Positions 25,779-36,852 are shown, counted from the first letter of the stretch. The stretch: DNA of 64,000 nucleotides from Sphingobacterium chungjuense (GCF_011316935.1 NZ_WLYS01000003.1:310001-374000), one strand, 5' to 3'. Made by a program: numbers and translations. Notes: generated by a model not told the origin, from the letters alone.

Positions 25779-25786
25779 TATCTTCG
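25779..25786 (+). promoter_or_regulatory. gyrA -7 box (TATCTTCG)
   Basis: One mismatch to TAnnTTTG, 59 nt before the gyrA ATG and in a typical context (CCG before, CACG after). Confidence 0.5.
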
Positions 25787-25844
25787 CACGATTGCGCCCA
25801 CACTATTTAGAGCGTTAATATTAGTTAGTATGTAACCCAATAAT

Positions 25845-28436
25845 ATGGCTGAAGAAACAGAAAACGAAAATAATTTAGTACCTGCTAACGACAGGATCAT
25901 CCCCATAAATATTGAGGATCAGATGAAATCAGCGTACATCGATTATTCGATGTCGGTGATTGTATCCCGTGCATTACCCGATGCTAGAGACGGATTGAAA
26001 CCCGTTCACCGTCGTGTGTTGTATGGCATGCTAGACTTGGGCGTTACCAGCAGTAAGCCGTACAAGAAATCAGCGCGTATCGTTGGTGATGTACTGGGTA
26101 AATATCACCCGCATGGCGATACCTCAGTGTATGATGCGATGGTACGTATGGCTCAATTTTGGTCTTTGCGTTATCCGATGGTCGACGGACAAGGTAACTA
26201 CGGTTCTATCGATGGTGATCCACCAGCAGCGATGCGTTATACAGAAGCGCGCTTGCGGAAGATTGCCGAAGAGATGCTTTCTGACATCAACAAAGACACG
26301 GTTGATTTCCAACTGAACTTTGACGACTCGTTGCAAGAGCCTACGGTATTACCTACGCGTATTCCAAATCTTTTGGTCAATGGTGCTTCGGGTATTGCTG
26401 TTGGTATGGCTACGAATATGGCGCCGCACAACCTTACAGAAGTGCTAAACGGTACGGTCGCTTATATCGACAACCGTGATATTGAAATCAGCGAATTGAT
26501 GCAACACATCAAAGCGCCTGACTTCCCTACCGGCGGATTGATTTACGGCTATACTGGGGTAAAGGATGCTTTTGAAACGGGACGTGGACGTATTGTGATG
26601 CGTGCCGTAGCGGAGATTGAAGCAACTAGCAGCGGTAGAGAAATTATCGTAGTTACTGAGATCCCATATCAGGTCAACAAGTCCGATATGATTAAGCGGA
26701 CAGTAGACCTGATCAATGAAAAGAAATTAGAAGGTATCTCGGAGATTCGCGACGAATCCACGAAAGATATCCGTATTATATACGAAGTAAAACGGGATGC
26801 CAATGCAAACGTCGTATTGAACAACTTGTTTAAATATACGTCTTTGCAAACTTCTTTCTCTGTCAATAACATCGCCCTTGTAAAAGGTCGCCCGGTATTG
26901 ATGAATCTGAAAGACATGATTCACGAATTTGTGGAGCACCGTCATGACGTGGTGGTACGCCGCACCAAATTCGAGTTGGCAGAAGCAGAAAAACGGGCTC
27001 ATATCCTAGAAGGATATTTGATCGCGCTAGATCACTTAGATGAAGTGATCAAATTGATTCGTGCTTCGGATACGCCAGAAGATGCACGCGTAGGTTTGAT
27101 GGAGAAATTTGGCTTATCCGACCTACAAGCGAGAGCGATTTTGGATATGACCTTGCGCCGTCTGACAGGACTAGAACGCGACAAGATCAAAGAGGAATAT
27201 GCCGAATTGATGAAAACGATCGAATATTTGAAACAAGTATTGGCAGACGAAGGTCTGCGGATGACGATCATCAAAGACGAGATCATTGAAATCCGTGAAA
27301 AATATGGCGACGAACGTCGTTCCGCGATTGTGCATTCTGCAGAAGATATGCGCATGGAAGATTTCATCGATGATGAAGAGATTGTCATTACTATTTCGCA
27401 CAATAGCTATGTGAAACGTACGCCATTGTCGGAATACCGTCGTCAAAGTCGTGGTGGCCGCGGTTCGAAAGGATCCAGCACCCGCGAAGAAGATTTCACC
27501 GAGCACATTATTACGGCATCGGCGCATAATTACTTGTTACTATTTACCGAAGCTGGACGCTGTTTCTGGCTACGTGCATTCGAGATTCCTGAGGGTTCGA
27601 GAACATCTAAAGGTCGCGCGTTGCAAAATATCATCAACGTACCAAAAGACGAGAAGATCAAGGCATTCATCAAAGTCAAAAACCTGAAAGATCAGGAGTA
27701 CTTGGAGAACAACTTCATCATCATGTGTACGAAGAAAGGTACGATCAAGAAAACCTCTCTGGAGGCCTACTCTCGTCCGCGTGCTAATGGTATCAATGCC
27801 ATCAACATCAACGAAGGTGATCAATTGATCGAAGCTAACCTAACCAATGGCAACAGCGAAATCGTCATGGCATTGCGCTCTGGTCGCGCGATCCGCTTCA
27901 ACGAATCGACTGTAAGACCAATGGGTAGAACCGCTACAGGTGTACGTGGTGTACGCTTAGCACACGATAACGACGAAGTTGTTGGCATGATTAGTGTTGA
28001 TAATAGCGAAGAATCAACCATCTTAGTAGTCTCTGAAAAAGGATACGGTAAACGTACCGATGTAGAAGATTACCGCGTAACGAATCGTGGCGGTAAAGGG
28101 GTAAAAACCTTGAACGTAACGGACAAAACCGGAGAACTTGTCGCGATCAAAGATGTGAACGATCAGGATGATTTGATGATCATCAATAAATCGGGCATCG
28201 TGATACGGATTGGTGTAGATACCCTTCGTGTGATGGGTAGAGCTACACAAGGAGTGAAATTGATCCGCTTAAATGAGAACGACGAAATTGCTTCGATTAC
28301 TAAAGTAGCTCGTGAAGAGGAACTAGAAGAAGGAGAAGAGCTCGGCGAAGGATTCGTAGCAGATCAGGATGGTGTAGCAACTCCAGACAATGAAAATAAT
28401 GCTGTTTCAGACGAAAATGATGAAGAAAGCGAATAA
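25845..28436 (+). CDS. gyrA: DNA gyrase subunit A
   Basis: 863 residues, full length. N-terminal breakage-reunion domain with catalytic Tyr132 in AMRYTEARL; quinolone region [12 protein letters not shown] with Thr93 and Asp97 at the positions of E. coli Ser83 and Asp87 (Thr is a normal residue in many species). The C-terminal beta-pinwheel starts near residue 520 and contains a GyrA-box-like QSRGGRG, which distinguishes it from ParC. The tail is acidic (Glu/Asp-rich, about 825-863). With GyrB it introduces negative supercoils. Its 3' end overlaps the next gene by about 20 nt. Confidence 0.98.
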   Translation: MAEETENENNLVPANDRIIPINIEDQMKSAYIDYSMSVIVSRALPDARDGLKPVHRRVLYGMLDLGVTSSKPYKKSARIVGDVLGKYHPHGDTSVYDAMVRMAQFWSLRYPMVDGQGNYGSIDGDPPAAMRYTEARLRKIAEEMLSDINKDTVDFQLNFDDSLQEPTVLPTRIPNLLVNGASGIAVGMATNMAPHNLTEVLNGTVAYIDNRDIEISELMQHIKAPDFPTGGLIYGYTGVKDAFETGRGRIVMRAVAEIEATSSGREIIVVTEIPYQVNKSDMIKRTVDLINEKKLEGISEIRDESTKDIRIIYEVKRDANANVVLNNLFKYTSLQTSFSVNNIALVKGRPVLMNLKDMIHEFVEHRHDVVVRRTKFELAEAEKRAHILEGYLIALDHLDEVIKLIRASDTPEDARVGLMEKFGLSDLQARAILDMTLRRLTGLERDKIKEEYAELMKTIEYLKQVLADEGLRMTIIKDEIIEIREKYGDERRSAIVHSAEDMRMEDFIDDEEIVITISHNSYVKRTPLSEYRRQSRGGRGSKGSSTREEDFTEHIITASAHNYLLLFTEAGRCFWLRAFEIPEGSRTSKGRALQNIINVPKDEKIKAFIKVKNLKDQEYLENNFIIMCTKKGTIKKTSLEAYSRPRANGINAININEGDQLIEANLTNGNSEIVMALRSGRAIRFNESTVRPMGRTATGVRGVRLAHDNDEVVGMISVDNSEESTILVVSEKGYGKRTDVEDYRVTNRGGKGVKTLNVTDKTGELVAIKDVNDQDDLMIINKSGIVIRIGVDTLRVMGRATQGVKLIRLNENDEIASITKVAREEELEEGEELGEGFVADQDGVATPDNENNAVSDENDEESE

Positions 28437-29535
28437 CATCAGCAAATACATACTCACCTTTGGCCTAGCCATCGGTGGGTTATCTGCTTTTGGGCAGTCT
28501 GCTGTCAAAGAAGCGACGAATAACTTCGCTTTGTACACGCAAACTGGTGAGCTCAAACATTTGGAAAACGCCAAAAAATTTATTGATGGCGTATACAAAA
28601 CTAGAAGAGATTCTTCTAACACGCGTATCAATTTGACGCGGGTGATGATTTATAGTTCTATCGCGTATGCGGATTCTACACGTAAGATAAAGACCGAAAG
28701 AGATCCCATCGATCTGACCCTCGCTACCCTAGCGCGCTTAAGTGATCGCGAAAAGAACACACGCGAAAGTGAAATGGCTTATGTAACGCAGAATCTTGCG
28801 GCTGCCTATACGTACAAGGCAAATCAGGCTCTCCAAGCTCAGGAGTACGATTTGGCCTACAATAATTTTTTACGCGTTAAAGAATTACAGCCCAAAAACG
28901 AAGATATCATCTACAACTTAGGGTTGTTGGCCAACCAGACCAATCGTATCGATGAAGCCATTGCATACTATCAGCAGGCTATCACACTTTCTTCGCGCCA
29001 ACCCATCCAATATTTGGAACTGGCTCGGATATACGAGAAGAATAACCAACCAACAGAGCGTCGCAAAATACTGGAAAAAGGAAGTGCTAACTATCCTGAA
29101 AACAAGGAAATCTTGTTTAAACTCATTGAAACGTATTCTCAGCAAGGTAACTATAACGCTATTGTGCCAATTGCCGAACATGCGGTTAAAATGGAACCAG
29201 AAAATGTTGATCTGAATTACTTGGCTGGATTCTCATTCGAAAATGTCGGTAATATCGACAAAGCGAAGCAATTTTATGAGCGTACGGTACAATTGAATGA
29301 TAATAATTATGAGGCAAATTTGGCTTTAGGATTATTGTATCTACAACAGTTTATGGAGAATCAAGATGATCAAGAAGCACAGAATAATGCACAGAATTAT
29401 CTCTTGAAAGCCAATGAAATACGTCCTCATGAAGTCAATGCCTTGCGTTCGCTAGCGATGTATTATGAGAATGCAGAGGACGACATGCAACTGGATCGTG
29501 TAAACCTCCTTCTGAATAGATTGCAAAACTACTAG
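28417..29535 (+). CDS. Exported TPR-repeat protein overlapping gyrA
   Basis: 372 residues from the ATG at 28417 (28420 is equally possible). The upstream ATG at 28390 would put charged residues before the signal and is rejected. Signal peptide ends GLSAFGQ, so it is exported, probably to the periplasm. TPR repeats fill the chain ([22 protein letters not shown]..., [34 protein letters not shown]). TPRs mediate protein-protein contacts; no enzyme domain is seen. The start lies inside gyrA, suggesting translational coupling. Function unknown. Confidence 0.85.
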   Translation: MMKKANNISKYILTFGLAIGGLSAFGQSAVKEATNNFALYTQTGELKHLENAKKFIDGVYKTRRDSSNTRINLTRVMIYSSIAYADSTRKIKTERDPIDLTLATLARLSDREKNTRESEMAYVTQNLAAAYTYKANQALQAQEYDLAYNNFLRVKELQPKNEDIIYNLGLLANQTNRIDEAIAYYQQAITLSSRQPIQYLELARIYEKNNQPTERRKILEKGSANYPENKEILFKLIETYSQQGNYNAIVPIAEHAVKMEPENVDLNYLAGFSFENVGNIDKAKQFYERTVQLNDNNYEANLALGLLYLQQFMENQDDQEAQNNAQNYLLKANEIRPHEVNALRSLAMYYENAEDDMQLDRVNLLLNRLQNY

Positions 29536-29604
29536 GCACGTTCTTTGTTAACCTAGATCATAGAATTGAAAACTTGAAGAACATTAAACAAACAAAAGCG
29601 TAAT

Positions 29605-30777
29605 ATGAATATCAAGAAAAGTCTAATAATAACCGGAGTCTTAGCGATTTCGATGAGTACAGTCTTCGCACAAAGCGGTAATCTTAGAAAAGCGAAATCT
29701 GCCTATACTAAATATGAAGAGTTGGGAGGAGCAGAAGCAGGTGAGCTTTCTGCAAAAATGTTGAAAGACGGTATTGCGCCGATTGAGGAAGCTATTGCAC
29801 ACGAAAAAACAAAGGATAACCCAGAAACTTGGACGGTGTATTCTTTGATCTATTCTAACTTGGCATTTGCAGAAAAAAATGGTGAATACGCCGACAAAGC
29901 AATCACTGGTTTAGCGAAAGCAACAGAATTAGATGCAGACAAAAAGAATGAAGAAAACATCAATGCTGTAAAAGTGAACCTTCGCAACTTCTACCAAACA
30001 ACAGGTTACGAGGAGTGGAAAGTAGAGAATTACAAAGGCGCAGCAGAAGAGTTTGACAAAGGTTTGGCTTTGATGCCAGGCGATACGACGTTAATTTACT
30101 TTGGTGCATTAGCAGCAATCCAAACACAGGATTACCCAACTGCGATCAAAAAGTATGAAGCGTTGCTTCCACACGAAGATCACTCCGAATATAGAATGAT
30201 CAGAGCAGATCTGCCAAAATTGTACTTATCTACAGGTGATACAACCAAAGCGCTGGAGTATGCTGATGCGGCTGCAAAAGCCTTCCCAGAGGATAATGAT
30301 ATCGTGATGCAAAACATCGAGCTGAACCTGATCACAGGCAACGAGGAAAAAATTATTTCAGGTATCGAGAGTCAATTAGAGCGTGATGCAGGCAACAAAA
30401 CATTGCACTACTATTTAGGTACAGCTTATGCATCGAATGATAACGATGAGAAAGCGTTAGCATCTTACAAAAAAGCGTTAGAAATTGATCCTGAGTACGT
30501 AGAAGCTAACTTGAACACAGCGGCAATCATCATGAACATGGCTAATCAAGCGCTTATGGATCTTAACGGTGACAAATCGGTATCTGATACGGACTACAAT
30601 ACGCGCGTAGAAACGATCAAAGCGGATATGGGTAAAGCGGTTCCTTATTTGGAGAAAGCGTTGAGCAAAGACCCGAACAACACGAACGCGTTGAGTAACT
30701 TGAAAAGTTATTATAACTTCATCCAAGATGAAGATAAAGCCAACGAGATTCAAGCTAAATTAGAAGCTGCTCGCTAG
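29605..30777 (+). CDS. Exported TPR-repeat protein
   Basis: 390 residues. Signal peptide (about 1-22, STVFAQ). TPR units include GAAEEFDKGLALMPGDTTLIYFG, DYPTAIKKYEALLP, TKALEYADAAAKAFPEDNDIV and KALASYKKALEIDPEYVEAN. Lys/Glu/Ala-rich, probably a periplasmic scaffold. It follows another exported TPR gene after 69 nt and ends at a strong terminator, so gyrA-TPR-TPR may be one transcript. No specific function can be assigned. Confidence 0.85.
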   Translation: MNIKKSLIITGVLAISMSTVFAQSGNLRKAKSAYTKYEELGGAEAGELSAKMLKDGIAPIEEAIAHEKTKDNPETWTVYSLIYSNLAFAEKNGEYADKAITGLAKATELDADKKNEENINAVKVNLRNFYQTTGYEEWKVENYKGAAEEFDKGLALMPGDTTLIYFGALAAIQTQDYPTAIKKYEALLPHEDHSEYRMIRADLPKLYLSTGDTTKALEYADAAAKAFPEDNDIVMQNIELNLITGNEEKIISGIESQLERDAGNKTLHYYLGTAYASNDNDEKALASYKKALEIDPEYVEANLNTAAIIMNMANQALMDLNGDKSVSDTDYNTRVETIKADMGKAVPYLEKALSKDPNNTNALSNLKSYYNFIQDEDKANEIQAKLEAAR

Positions 30778-30823
30778 TTTTAATAACAACATAAAGTCAT
30801 CATCATAGATGATGCAAATAGAA

Positions 30824-30856
30824 AGAGGTATTTACGATGTAAATACCTCTTTTTTT
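30824..30856 (+). terminator. Terminator after TPR gene
   Basis: AGAGGTATTTAC (30824-30835) pairs perfectly with 30839-30850, 3-nt loop, then a T-run. Confidence 0.92.
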
Positions 30857-30904
30857 ATGGAAATATCTCCGTTTAGAGCGCTATAACTTGAATTACTGGA
30901 ATTC

Positions 30905-31402
30905 TCAAAAGGCGCAGCCACCAGCGTAATAAGTAATCGTCGCTGATTCATACGAAGGTGTGTTATTTGGTATGGTCTGGTCGCCTATTCGAACGGTGAC
31001 TGTGTAATGTTTGCCTACAATCTTAGCCGCACCATCATTTTTTGTTGCTCTATAATAAATTAGCGTATCTCTAAAGCCAGTTTCCGTGTCAGACAATAAT
31101 ATCCTTACATCTGTCGCATCAATGGGCTGCTCCATCACTTGATAATCAAACTCTGCTGCGCCGAAAGTTTCAACCGGAAGTCCGGGTAATGCTGCATTTG
31201 CTCGTACTTTTCCATGCATAAGTGTCTTGGCGCGTTTGTTTTTCAAAAATTCGATTTGGTACTTGTAATCACTTTTTTCGTCAGACAGCGTGGCACACCA
31301 TCTGGTGCCAGCGATTGGAATTACATTGTTATCATCCTTTTGGCATGCACCCAGTAAGAAGAAAGCAACAAGCCCAACAAAGACGAATCGATTATTTTTC
31401 AT
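30905..31402 (-). CDS. Hypothetical lipoprotein
   Basis: 165 residues. Signal with lipobox LLGAC (Cys20) followed by QKDDNN, a typical Bacteroidota lipoprotein start. The mature part looks like a single beta-rich domain opening with GTRWCATLSDEKSDYKYQIEF, reminiscent of small beta-barrel lipoproteins but not recognised. It has two further Cys (in RWCAT and at the very end GGCAF) that could form a disulfide. Flanked by the TPR terminator and the glnN terminator; single gene with its own promoter box. Confidence 0.75.
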   Translation of the reverse strand: MKNNRFVFVGLVAFFLLGACQKDDNNVIPIAGTRWCATLSDEKSDYKYQIEFLKNKRAKTLMHGKVRANAALPGLPVETFGAAEFDYQVMEQPIDATDVRILLSDTETGFRDTLIYYRATKNDGAAKIVGKHYTVTVRIGDQTIPNNTPSYESATITYYAGGCAF

Positions 31403-31426
31403 AGAAAATTAGGTCAATACAAGGCG

Positions 31427-31434
31427 CAAAAATA
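31427..31434 (-). promoter_or_regulatory. -7 box (TATTTTTG) of the lipoprotein gene
   Basis: Exact TAnnTTTG on the minus strand, 25 nt before the ATG. No TTG at -33. Confidence 0.5.
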
Positions 31435-31498
31435 CAAATTTTATCGATTTACGATGTGTTGACTTTATATTACTGCCTCCTACTCGATCGGCTTTCAC

Positions 31499-31526
31499 AA
31501 AAAAAACCACTTGCTGTTGCAAGTGG
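31499..31526 (-). terminator. glnN terminator
   Basis: CCACTTGC (31507-31514) pairs with GCAAGTGG (31519-31526), 4-nt loop; on the minus strand a run of eight T follows (31499-31506). Confidence 0.9.
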
Positions 31527-31565
31527 CTCTCGGGTAATAGATAGGTTAGTTAGTTATGCTGTTGA

Positions 31566-33755
31566 TTAGTGAATGAACAATAGCTCACGCAACTTCGGCA
31601 ATGGCCATTTGTTATCATCTACTATTTTCTCTAGTTTATTCACGTGGTAACGAATCTCATCGAAGTAAGGTTTTACCAACTCGTCGTATGCGATAGCACG
31701 ATCGCGGATATCCTCGATTTCGTTCGCTTTCTTACGCTCCTGGCGCATGGCTTCCGATTTCTCCAAAGCGATATTGATGTGTGAAGAGATACGCTCGATG
31801 AAGTTACGCTGTGAGCTATATGCTTCTGCCGATAGACCAATCTCTTTCAACCCTTTTACGTTTTCGATCAATTGATTTTGGTACGCGAAACAAGCTGGAG
31901 CGATTAAGCTGTTGGTCAACTCGGTGATCACACGCGCTTCGATTTGTAATTTCTTGTAGAAATTCTCTAACAAAATCTCATGTCTTGCTTCCGATTCGCG
32001 CTTCGAATAGATGCCCAATTTCTCGAAAAGTGCTAACGACTCTTCACTTACGTATACATCTAATGCTTTAGGCGTAGACTTGATATTAGACAATCCACGA
32101 GTAGCTGCTTCTTCTGCCCACTCATCACTATAACCGTTTCCTTCGAAACGAATCGCTCTAGATTCTTTGATGTAACGACGAACGACATTCAATAAAGCTA
32201 GGTCTTTTTTGATGCCTTTTTTGATTTGCTTATCTACCTCGATCTTGAATTCGATCAATTGATTTGCCACGATAGCATTCAAGATAGTCATTGGCAACGC
32301 CGAGTTGGCAGAAGATCCAACTGCGCGGAATTCAAATTTGTTTCCAGTAAAGGCAAAAGGTGATGTACGGTTACGATCCGTATTATCCATTTTCAAATCT
32401 GGAATTTTAGGAATACCGTGCCATAGGTTGGCTTCATTTCTTACCTTTTTCGCTACGCGAGCTGATTCTACTTCGTCTAAGATATCATCTAATTGAGACC
32501 CCAAGAAGATAGAGATAATCGCTGGCGGCGCCTCATTCGCACCTAAACGGTGATCGTTCGAGTGACTTGCAATAGATGCCCGTAACAAATCTGCATGTGC
32601 AGATACCGCCTTGATGGTGTTCACAAAGAATGTCAAGAACATCAAGTTGTTTTTAGGTGTTTTGCCCGGTGCTAATAGATTAACCCCTGTATTGGTGATC
32701 AATGACCAGTTATTGTGTTTACCAGATCCATTGATACCACTATACGGCTTCTCGTGCAACAATACTTTGAAGTGATGACGTTTAGCCACTTGCTCCATCA
32801 AGTTCATCAACAATTGGTTGTGATCAATCGCTAAGTTGATCTCTTCGAACATCGGTGCACACTCAAACTGTGTCGGTGCTACCTCGTTGTGACGAGTTTT
32901 CAAAGGAATACCCAATTTCAACGCTTCATTTTCCAAATCCACCATAAACGCTAATACGCGCTCTGGAATAGCTCCGAAGTAATGATCGTCTAACTGTTGT
33001 CCTTTTGCAGCCATGTGGCCAAATAAGGTACGACCAGTCAATTGCAAATCCGGACGCGCATTATACAACGAAAGATCGACCAAAAAGTATTCTTGCTCAA
33101 TACCTAAAGAAGCAGTTACTTTATTAACTGACTTATCAAAGAATTGTGCTACATCTGTAGCTGCTTTATCAATCGCAGAAACTGCTTTTAATAAAGGTGC
33201 CTTATAATCTAATGATTCGCCTGTGTATGATACAAAAACTGTTGGGATGCATAAAGTCTTTCCACCGCCAGTTTCGAACAAGAAAGCGGGTGAAGACGGA
33301 TCCCAAGCTGTATATCCACGTGCTTCGAACGTGTTGCGAATACCACCATTTGGAAAAGAAGACGCATCTGGCTCTTGTTGTACCAAGGCATCAGCAGTAA
33401 ATTTTTCAATGGCCATTCCGTTACCATCTGGTTCGAAAAATGCATCGTGCTTCTCTGCCGTTGAACCTGTCAATGGTTGAAACCAGTGTGTATAGTGCGA
33501 AGCGCCATTGGATAAAGCCCATGATTTCATTGCCTGCGCAATATCTTCTGCTAATTCGCGAGAAATGCGTTTTGACCCTTCAACAGACTCCTTGAGTTCT
33601 ACAAAAGTTGTCTTTGGCAGGTAGTCACGCATTTTGTCTATCGTGAATACATTTTTACCATAAATCGCTATGGCTTTTTTGGACTCAGCATATCCCTCAT
33701 GATTAATTTCTCTTGAACCCGCTGAATTTACAGATTGAAACCGTAAGAATGACAT
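31566..33755 (-). CDS. glnN: Glutamine synthetase type III
   Basis: 729 residues, the large GSIII class found in Bacteroidota and cyanobacteria, unlike the roughly 450-residue GSI. Landmarks: GSIII N-terminal domain to about 170 (HYTHWFQPLTGSTAEKHD), metal/ATP-binding EQEYFLVD, substrate loop KPYSGINGSGKHNNWSL, and RNRTSPFAFTGNKFEFRAVGSS. A long helical C-terminal domain follows. It makes glutamine from glutamate, ammonia and ATP. Monocistronic. No adenylylation Tyr loop as in GSI is expected. No clear TAnnTTTG promoter was found. Confidence 0.97.
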   Translation of the reverse strand: MSFLRFQSVNSAGSREINHEGYAESKKAIAIYGKNVFTIDKMRDYLPKTTFVELKESVEGSKRISRELAEDIAQAMKSWALSNGASHYTHWFQPLTGSTAEKHDAFFEPDGNGMAIEKFTADALVQQEPDASSFPNGGIRNTFEARGYTAWDPSSPAFLFETGGGKTLCIPTVFVSYTGESLDYKAPLLKAVSAIDKAATDVAQFFDKSVNKVTASLGIEQEYFLVDLSLYNARPDLQLTGRTLFGHMAAKGQQLDDHYFGAIPERVLAFMVDLENEALKLGIPLKTRHNEVAPTQFECAPMFEEINLAIDHNQLLMNLMEQVAKRHHFKVLLHEKPYSGINGSGKHNNWSLITNTGVNLLAPGKTPKNNLMFLTFFVNTIKAVSAHADLLRASIASHSNDHRLGANEAPPAIISIFLGSQLDDILDEVESARVAKKVRNEANLWHGIPKIPDLKMDNTDRNRTSPFAFTGNKFEFRAVGSSANSALPMTILNAIVANQLIEFKIEVDKQIKKGIKKDLALLNVVRRYIKESRAIRFEGNGYSDEWAEEAATRGLSNIKSTPKALDVYVSEESLALFEKLGIYSKRESEARHEILLENFYKKLQIEARVITELTNSLIAPACFAYQNQLIENVKGLKEIGLSAEAYSSQRNFIERISSHINIALEKSEAMRQERKKANEIEDIRDRAIAYDELVKPYFDEIRYHVNKLEKIVDDNKWPLPKLRELLFIH

Positions 33756-33881
33756 ATATTTTGAAAGTTAATTTTGCAATAAATTGCTAAACAGCATAAA
33801 AAAAATGCTTTCACATCACATTTTCTTTTGTAAATATGGCTCTTTTCTCGAAAAAAACAAAAAATTATTTTTTTTAAAACT

Positions 33882-33911
33882 AAAAATGGGGAAAATTACT
33901 TTTCCCCATTT
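33882..33911 (-). terminator. S9 peptidase terminator
   Basis: AAATGGGGAAAA (33884-33895) pairs perfectly with 33900-33911, 4-nt loop; a T-rich stretch follows on the minus strand. Confidence 0.85.
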
Positions 33912-33933
33912 ATAATATTCGAATCAAAATACG

Positions 33934-36768
33934 TTACATGCTCAATCCCCAATCGATTCCTTTATGGATTGCAGGCACACCCGAGGTGATCCAAACGGGA
34001 GCAGGCTTACCTTTTAAGAAATGGTCGAAAAATTGTGCTTCGCGCTGCTGAATATCTTTTCTATTCTGACGTTGTATCAAATTATGGTCGTCGCCATTGT
34101 AATTCAATAACCACACCGGCTTCTGCAAGCGACGCAATGCCGTAAACATTTCGATACCTTGGTACCATGGCACAGCGCCATCTTGGTCATTGTGCATAAT
34201 CACGACAGGAGTATTTACACGATCCATGAAGAATAAAGGCGAGTTCTCAATGTATAGATCACGCGCTTCCCACAAATTCTGACCGATACGACTTTGTGTA
34301 TTCTCGTATTGAAACTGACGTGACATCCCCGATCCCCAACGAATACCGCCGTACGCAGAAGTCATATTTACGACAGGCGCACCTGTCCAAGCCGCAGCAT
34401 ACATATTGGTGCGCGTAATCAAATGCGCTACTTGATAACCGCCCCAACTTTGTCCTTGGATTCCCATTTTTGTCGAATCGACAAAACTATTGGTACGTGC
34501 CAAGTGCTGCATTCCCGAATTGATGTATTCTTCCGCCGCTTGGCCTGGATAGCCAGTCTCGTACGAAATATCTGGCGCAAACACCAAATAACCATTGCTC
34601 ACGAAATAGGGAATATTCAAGCGTGAAGGCGTAGGTGCAGGAGCTTGATAGGTATATAAACCTTGTGATAGTTTTTCGTAGAAATAAGCAATTATTGGAT
34701 ATTTTTTATTCGGATCAAAATCTTCTGGCTTATACAAAATGCCGGAAGCATCATGCCCATTTGGTGTAGTCCAATGCACTAGCTCTGCTGTTCCCCAATT
34801 ATAACCTGCCTGTTGCGTGTTGATATCGGTTAATCTGCGTTCCTGATCCATCTTCGCACTGTTAATATACAGATCTGGTGAATGCTGGTAATCTTCTTTC
34901 GTATAAATCACCTGTGCCAAATCCTCGCTTGCCTCCACCTTACGATATGTTTTTGGCTGCATGAAGATCTTTTTAGGGTTTGACTTTCCTGCGTTGACAC
35001 TATAAAAACCGTTTTCTTTTGTTGTCTCATCAAAAGCCGCCAAGAATTGATCTTTATCAAAAAGATAGGTCGTGCGGTATCTTGGATTCTCCTCGCGCGA
35101 CAAATTGACGGCGCGGAATGTGATTTTTTGATCCCGCCCATAACCATTTGTAATCGTATACGGTTTCTGTTTGCCTGCTAAGTCAAAAGCCCAGATATCA
35201 TAACGATCATTAATATATACCGTTTGACCATCCTTGGACCAGCCTGCCACACCGTATGCGCCTGGCAATGCCGGCATATCATTCTCCTCGTCCACAAAAC
35301 TTACGGCAATACCTTCGTGCAACGATTTTTTCGAATCGTTTGCCAAGTCATAACTCGACCAGCTTGCCGTAGCACGGTCAAAGAAAACAGCATAGTCTGC
35401 CTTTGGAGACAGATAGGCTTGCCCATTAAGATCGGAAGCGATCAATTTATGCTGACCGGTTTTGGTCGATACTTTATAGATATTCGACTTCGTGCCCAGA
35501 TCCCACTGCGAAGAAATACGATTTCCAAAATCAGATGTTACCAATACCCACTCTTCGTTACCCGAATCTGTCGTGATGACTCGATTGAAAGTTTCATCAC
35601 TCAAAGGAATAATCGTCGCAGATGATTGCGGATACACCACGGCAGAGAAGCTTTTGGTTTGATCGCGTTTCAGATTGACCAATTGCTGGGGTTGCAAGTA
35701 ATCATCTTTCCAATGCCAAATATCTAATTTAGCATGCTCAAATTCTACTAGCGTGGTATCCTTGACCAATGGAATTGGCGCCAAACCGATGTATAATTTT
35801 TGCCCGTTTTCACTAAACCTAAGCGGTGCATCGCCGCTTACCCACCAATTTTGCGGAACACCAGCAGTAGCTTGTTGCCCGATCAATCGTGCGGAATCCT
35901 GATCGGCTGTGTAATAATATAATTTGTATTCTTTGGACAAGGTTTTGTCATCCCCTTTGAAGGCTACAAAAGAAAGTTGCGATTGATCTTCCGAAAAACT
36001 AAACTGCTTATACGTGCCTTTACCATGACTAATTTTCTTCAAGGATTTGTCACCAACAGAATAGATGTACAATCCTGCATCTCTCGCAGCAACACTATCC
36101 TTCTCCTCTCCTTTCTTACTCAATAATAGCTGCCGTTCATCTGCGCTCCACTCATATTGATCCACACCAACAAAGTTGGTCGTATCACCTGTAGGCAAAT
36201 GCAATAGATGCAATATGGTTTTCGTCTTACTCTTTGCCGGAGTTTTTTTGGCTAGGGCTGTGCTATCCTTGGAAGCGATGGTATCAAGCGGTGCAGATGC
36301 TTTGCTTTCTGCAAGAAATGCGACATACTCGCGACTATTTCGCGCCATTTTAAAAGACTTCACGTCGGCATATTTTAGTGGAGCAGCTTTGCTTTTCAGA
36401 TTATATACCAACAAAGAATCTTTGGGCATTTCTTCTGATTTCTTCTTTTTGATCTTCGCTTCTCTAACTGCGGAGAAATATGGCTTGATCCCTGCCACAA
36501 AAAATGCGTCATTACTGGTTAGACTCGCACCATCACCGCGTGGCACGCTTAGCAAAAGCGTATTTTTCTGATCTTTTAATTCTAAAACAGCATCACCTTC
36601 CTGCGGGGTGATCGTATAGTAAACCAATTTGCCCGATTTACTCAAGTTGGCTGTACCGATGCTCTTCCAATTATCGTATACATCGTGATTCAAAGGTGGT
36701 TTTTGCGCTACGGCTTGCACACTCACAAAAGTGCTGAGTGCAAGACATAATTTACTCCAATTATTCAT
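33934..36768 (-). CDS. Exported S9-family (prolyl oligopeptidase) peptidase
   Basis: 944 residues from the ATG at 36768, which starts a good signal peptide (ending VQAVAQ). An in-frame extension to 36858 is Cys/Lys-rich and would overlap the SIMPL promoter, so it is rejected. The N-terminal two thirds have beta-propeller character with repeated WS-D patterns (EWSADERQLLLS, GWSKDGQTVYIND). The C-terminal alpha/beta-hydrolase carries Ser774 in GQSWGGY, Asp in HNDQDGAVPW and His in NGDDHNL. Periplasmic peptidase; S9 enzymes cut short peptides, often after proline. Substrate preference cannot be read here. Confidence 0.92.
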   Translation of the reverse strand: MNNWSKLCLALSTFVSVQAVAQKPPLNHDVYDNWKSIGTANLSKSGKLVYYTITPQEGDAVLELKDQKNTLLLSVPRGDGASLTSNDAFFVAGIKPYFSAVREAKIKKKKSEEMPKDSLLVYNLKSKAAPLKYADVKSFKMARNSREYVAFLAESKASAPLDTIASKDSTALAKKTPAKSKTKTILHLLHLPTGDTTNFVGVDQYEWSADERQLLLSKKGEEKDSVAARDAGLYIYSVGDKSLKKISHGKGTYKQFSFSEDQSQLSFVAFKGDDKTLSKEYKLYYYTADQDSARLIGQQATAGVPQNWWVSGDAPLRFSENGQKLYIGLAPIPLVKDTTLVEFEHAKLDIWHWKDDYLQPQQLVNLKRDQTKSFSAVVYPQSSATIIPLSDETFNRVITTDSGNEEWVLVTSDFGNRISSQWDLGTKSNIYKVSTKTGQHKLIASDLNGQAYLSPKADYAVFFDRATASWSSYDLANDSKKSLHEGIAVSFVDEENDMPALPGAYGVAGWSKDGQTVYINDRYDIWAFDLAGKQKPYTITNGYGRDQKITFRAVNLSREENPRYRTTYLFDKDQFLAAFDETTKENGFYSVNAGKSNPKKIFMQPKTYRKVEASEDLAQVIYTKEDYQHSPDLYINSAKMDQERRLTDINTQQAGYNWGTAELVHWTTPNGHDASGILYKPEDFDPNKKYPIIAYFYEKLSQGLYTYQAPAPTPSRLNIPYFVSNGYLVFAPDISYETGYPGQAAEEYINSGMQHLARTNSFVDSTKMGIQGQSWGGYQVAHLITRTNMYAAAWTGAPVVNMTSAYGGIRWGSGMSRQFQYENTQSRIGQNLWEARDLYIENSPLFFMDRVNTPVVIMHNDQDGAVPWYQGIEMFTALRRLQKPVWLLNYNGDDHNLIQRQNRKDIQQREAQFFDHFLKGKPAPVWITSGVPAIHKGIDWGLSM

Positions 36769-36823
36769 AGTGAATGTTAAGTTGACCGTTTGTGAAGCCC
36801 AATAATAGCATTTTTTGTTTAAC

Positions 36824-36852
36824 TTGCTTATGATTGCAATGCAACAAGTTTG
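36824..36852 (+). promoter_or_regulatory. Promoter of SIMPL gene
   Basis: TTG (36824-36826), 18-bp spacer, CAAGTTTG (36845-36852; one mismatch to TAnnTTTG). It supports a start at 36867 or 36873 rather than the earlier in-frame codon at 36834. Confidence 0.5.

Larger units (their letters stand above)
25521..25844. other. Divergent serC / gyrA intergenic region
   Basis: 324 bp, AT-rich, no ORF. It contains the serC promoter (25571-25602), palindrome ATTCATT-GAA-AATGAAT (25645-25661), palindrome TATTATTAATAATA (25679-25692) and the gyrA -7 box (25779-25786). The palindromes may be regulator sites; that is inference. Confidence 0.6.

Noticed and set aside
26109..26150. Possible quinolone-resistance change at GyrA Thr93
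   Set aside because: Thr at the E. coli Ser83 position is the normal residue in many bacteria; Asp97 is unchanged.
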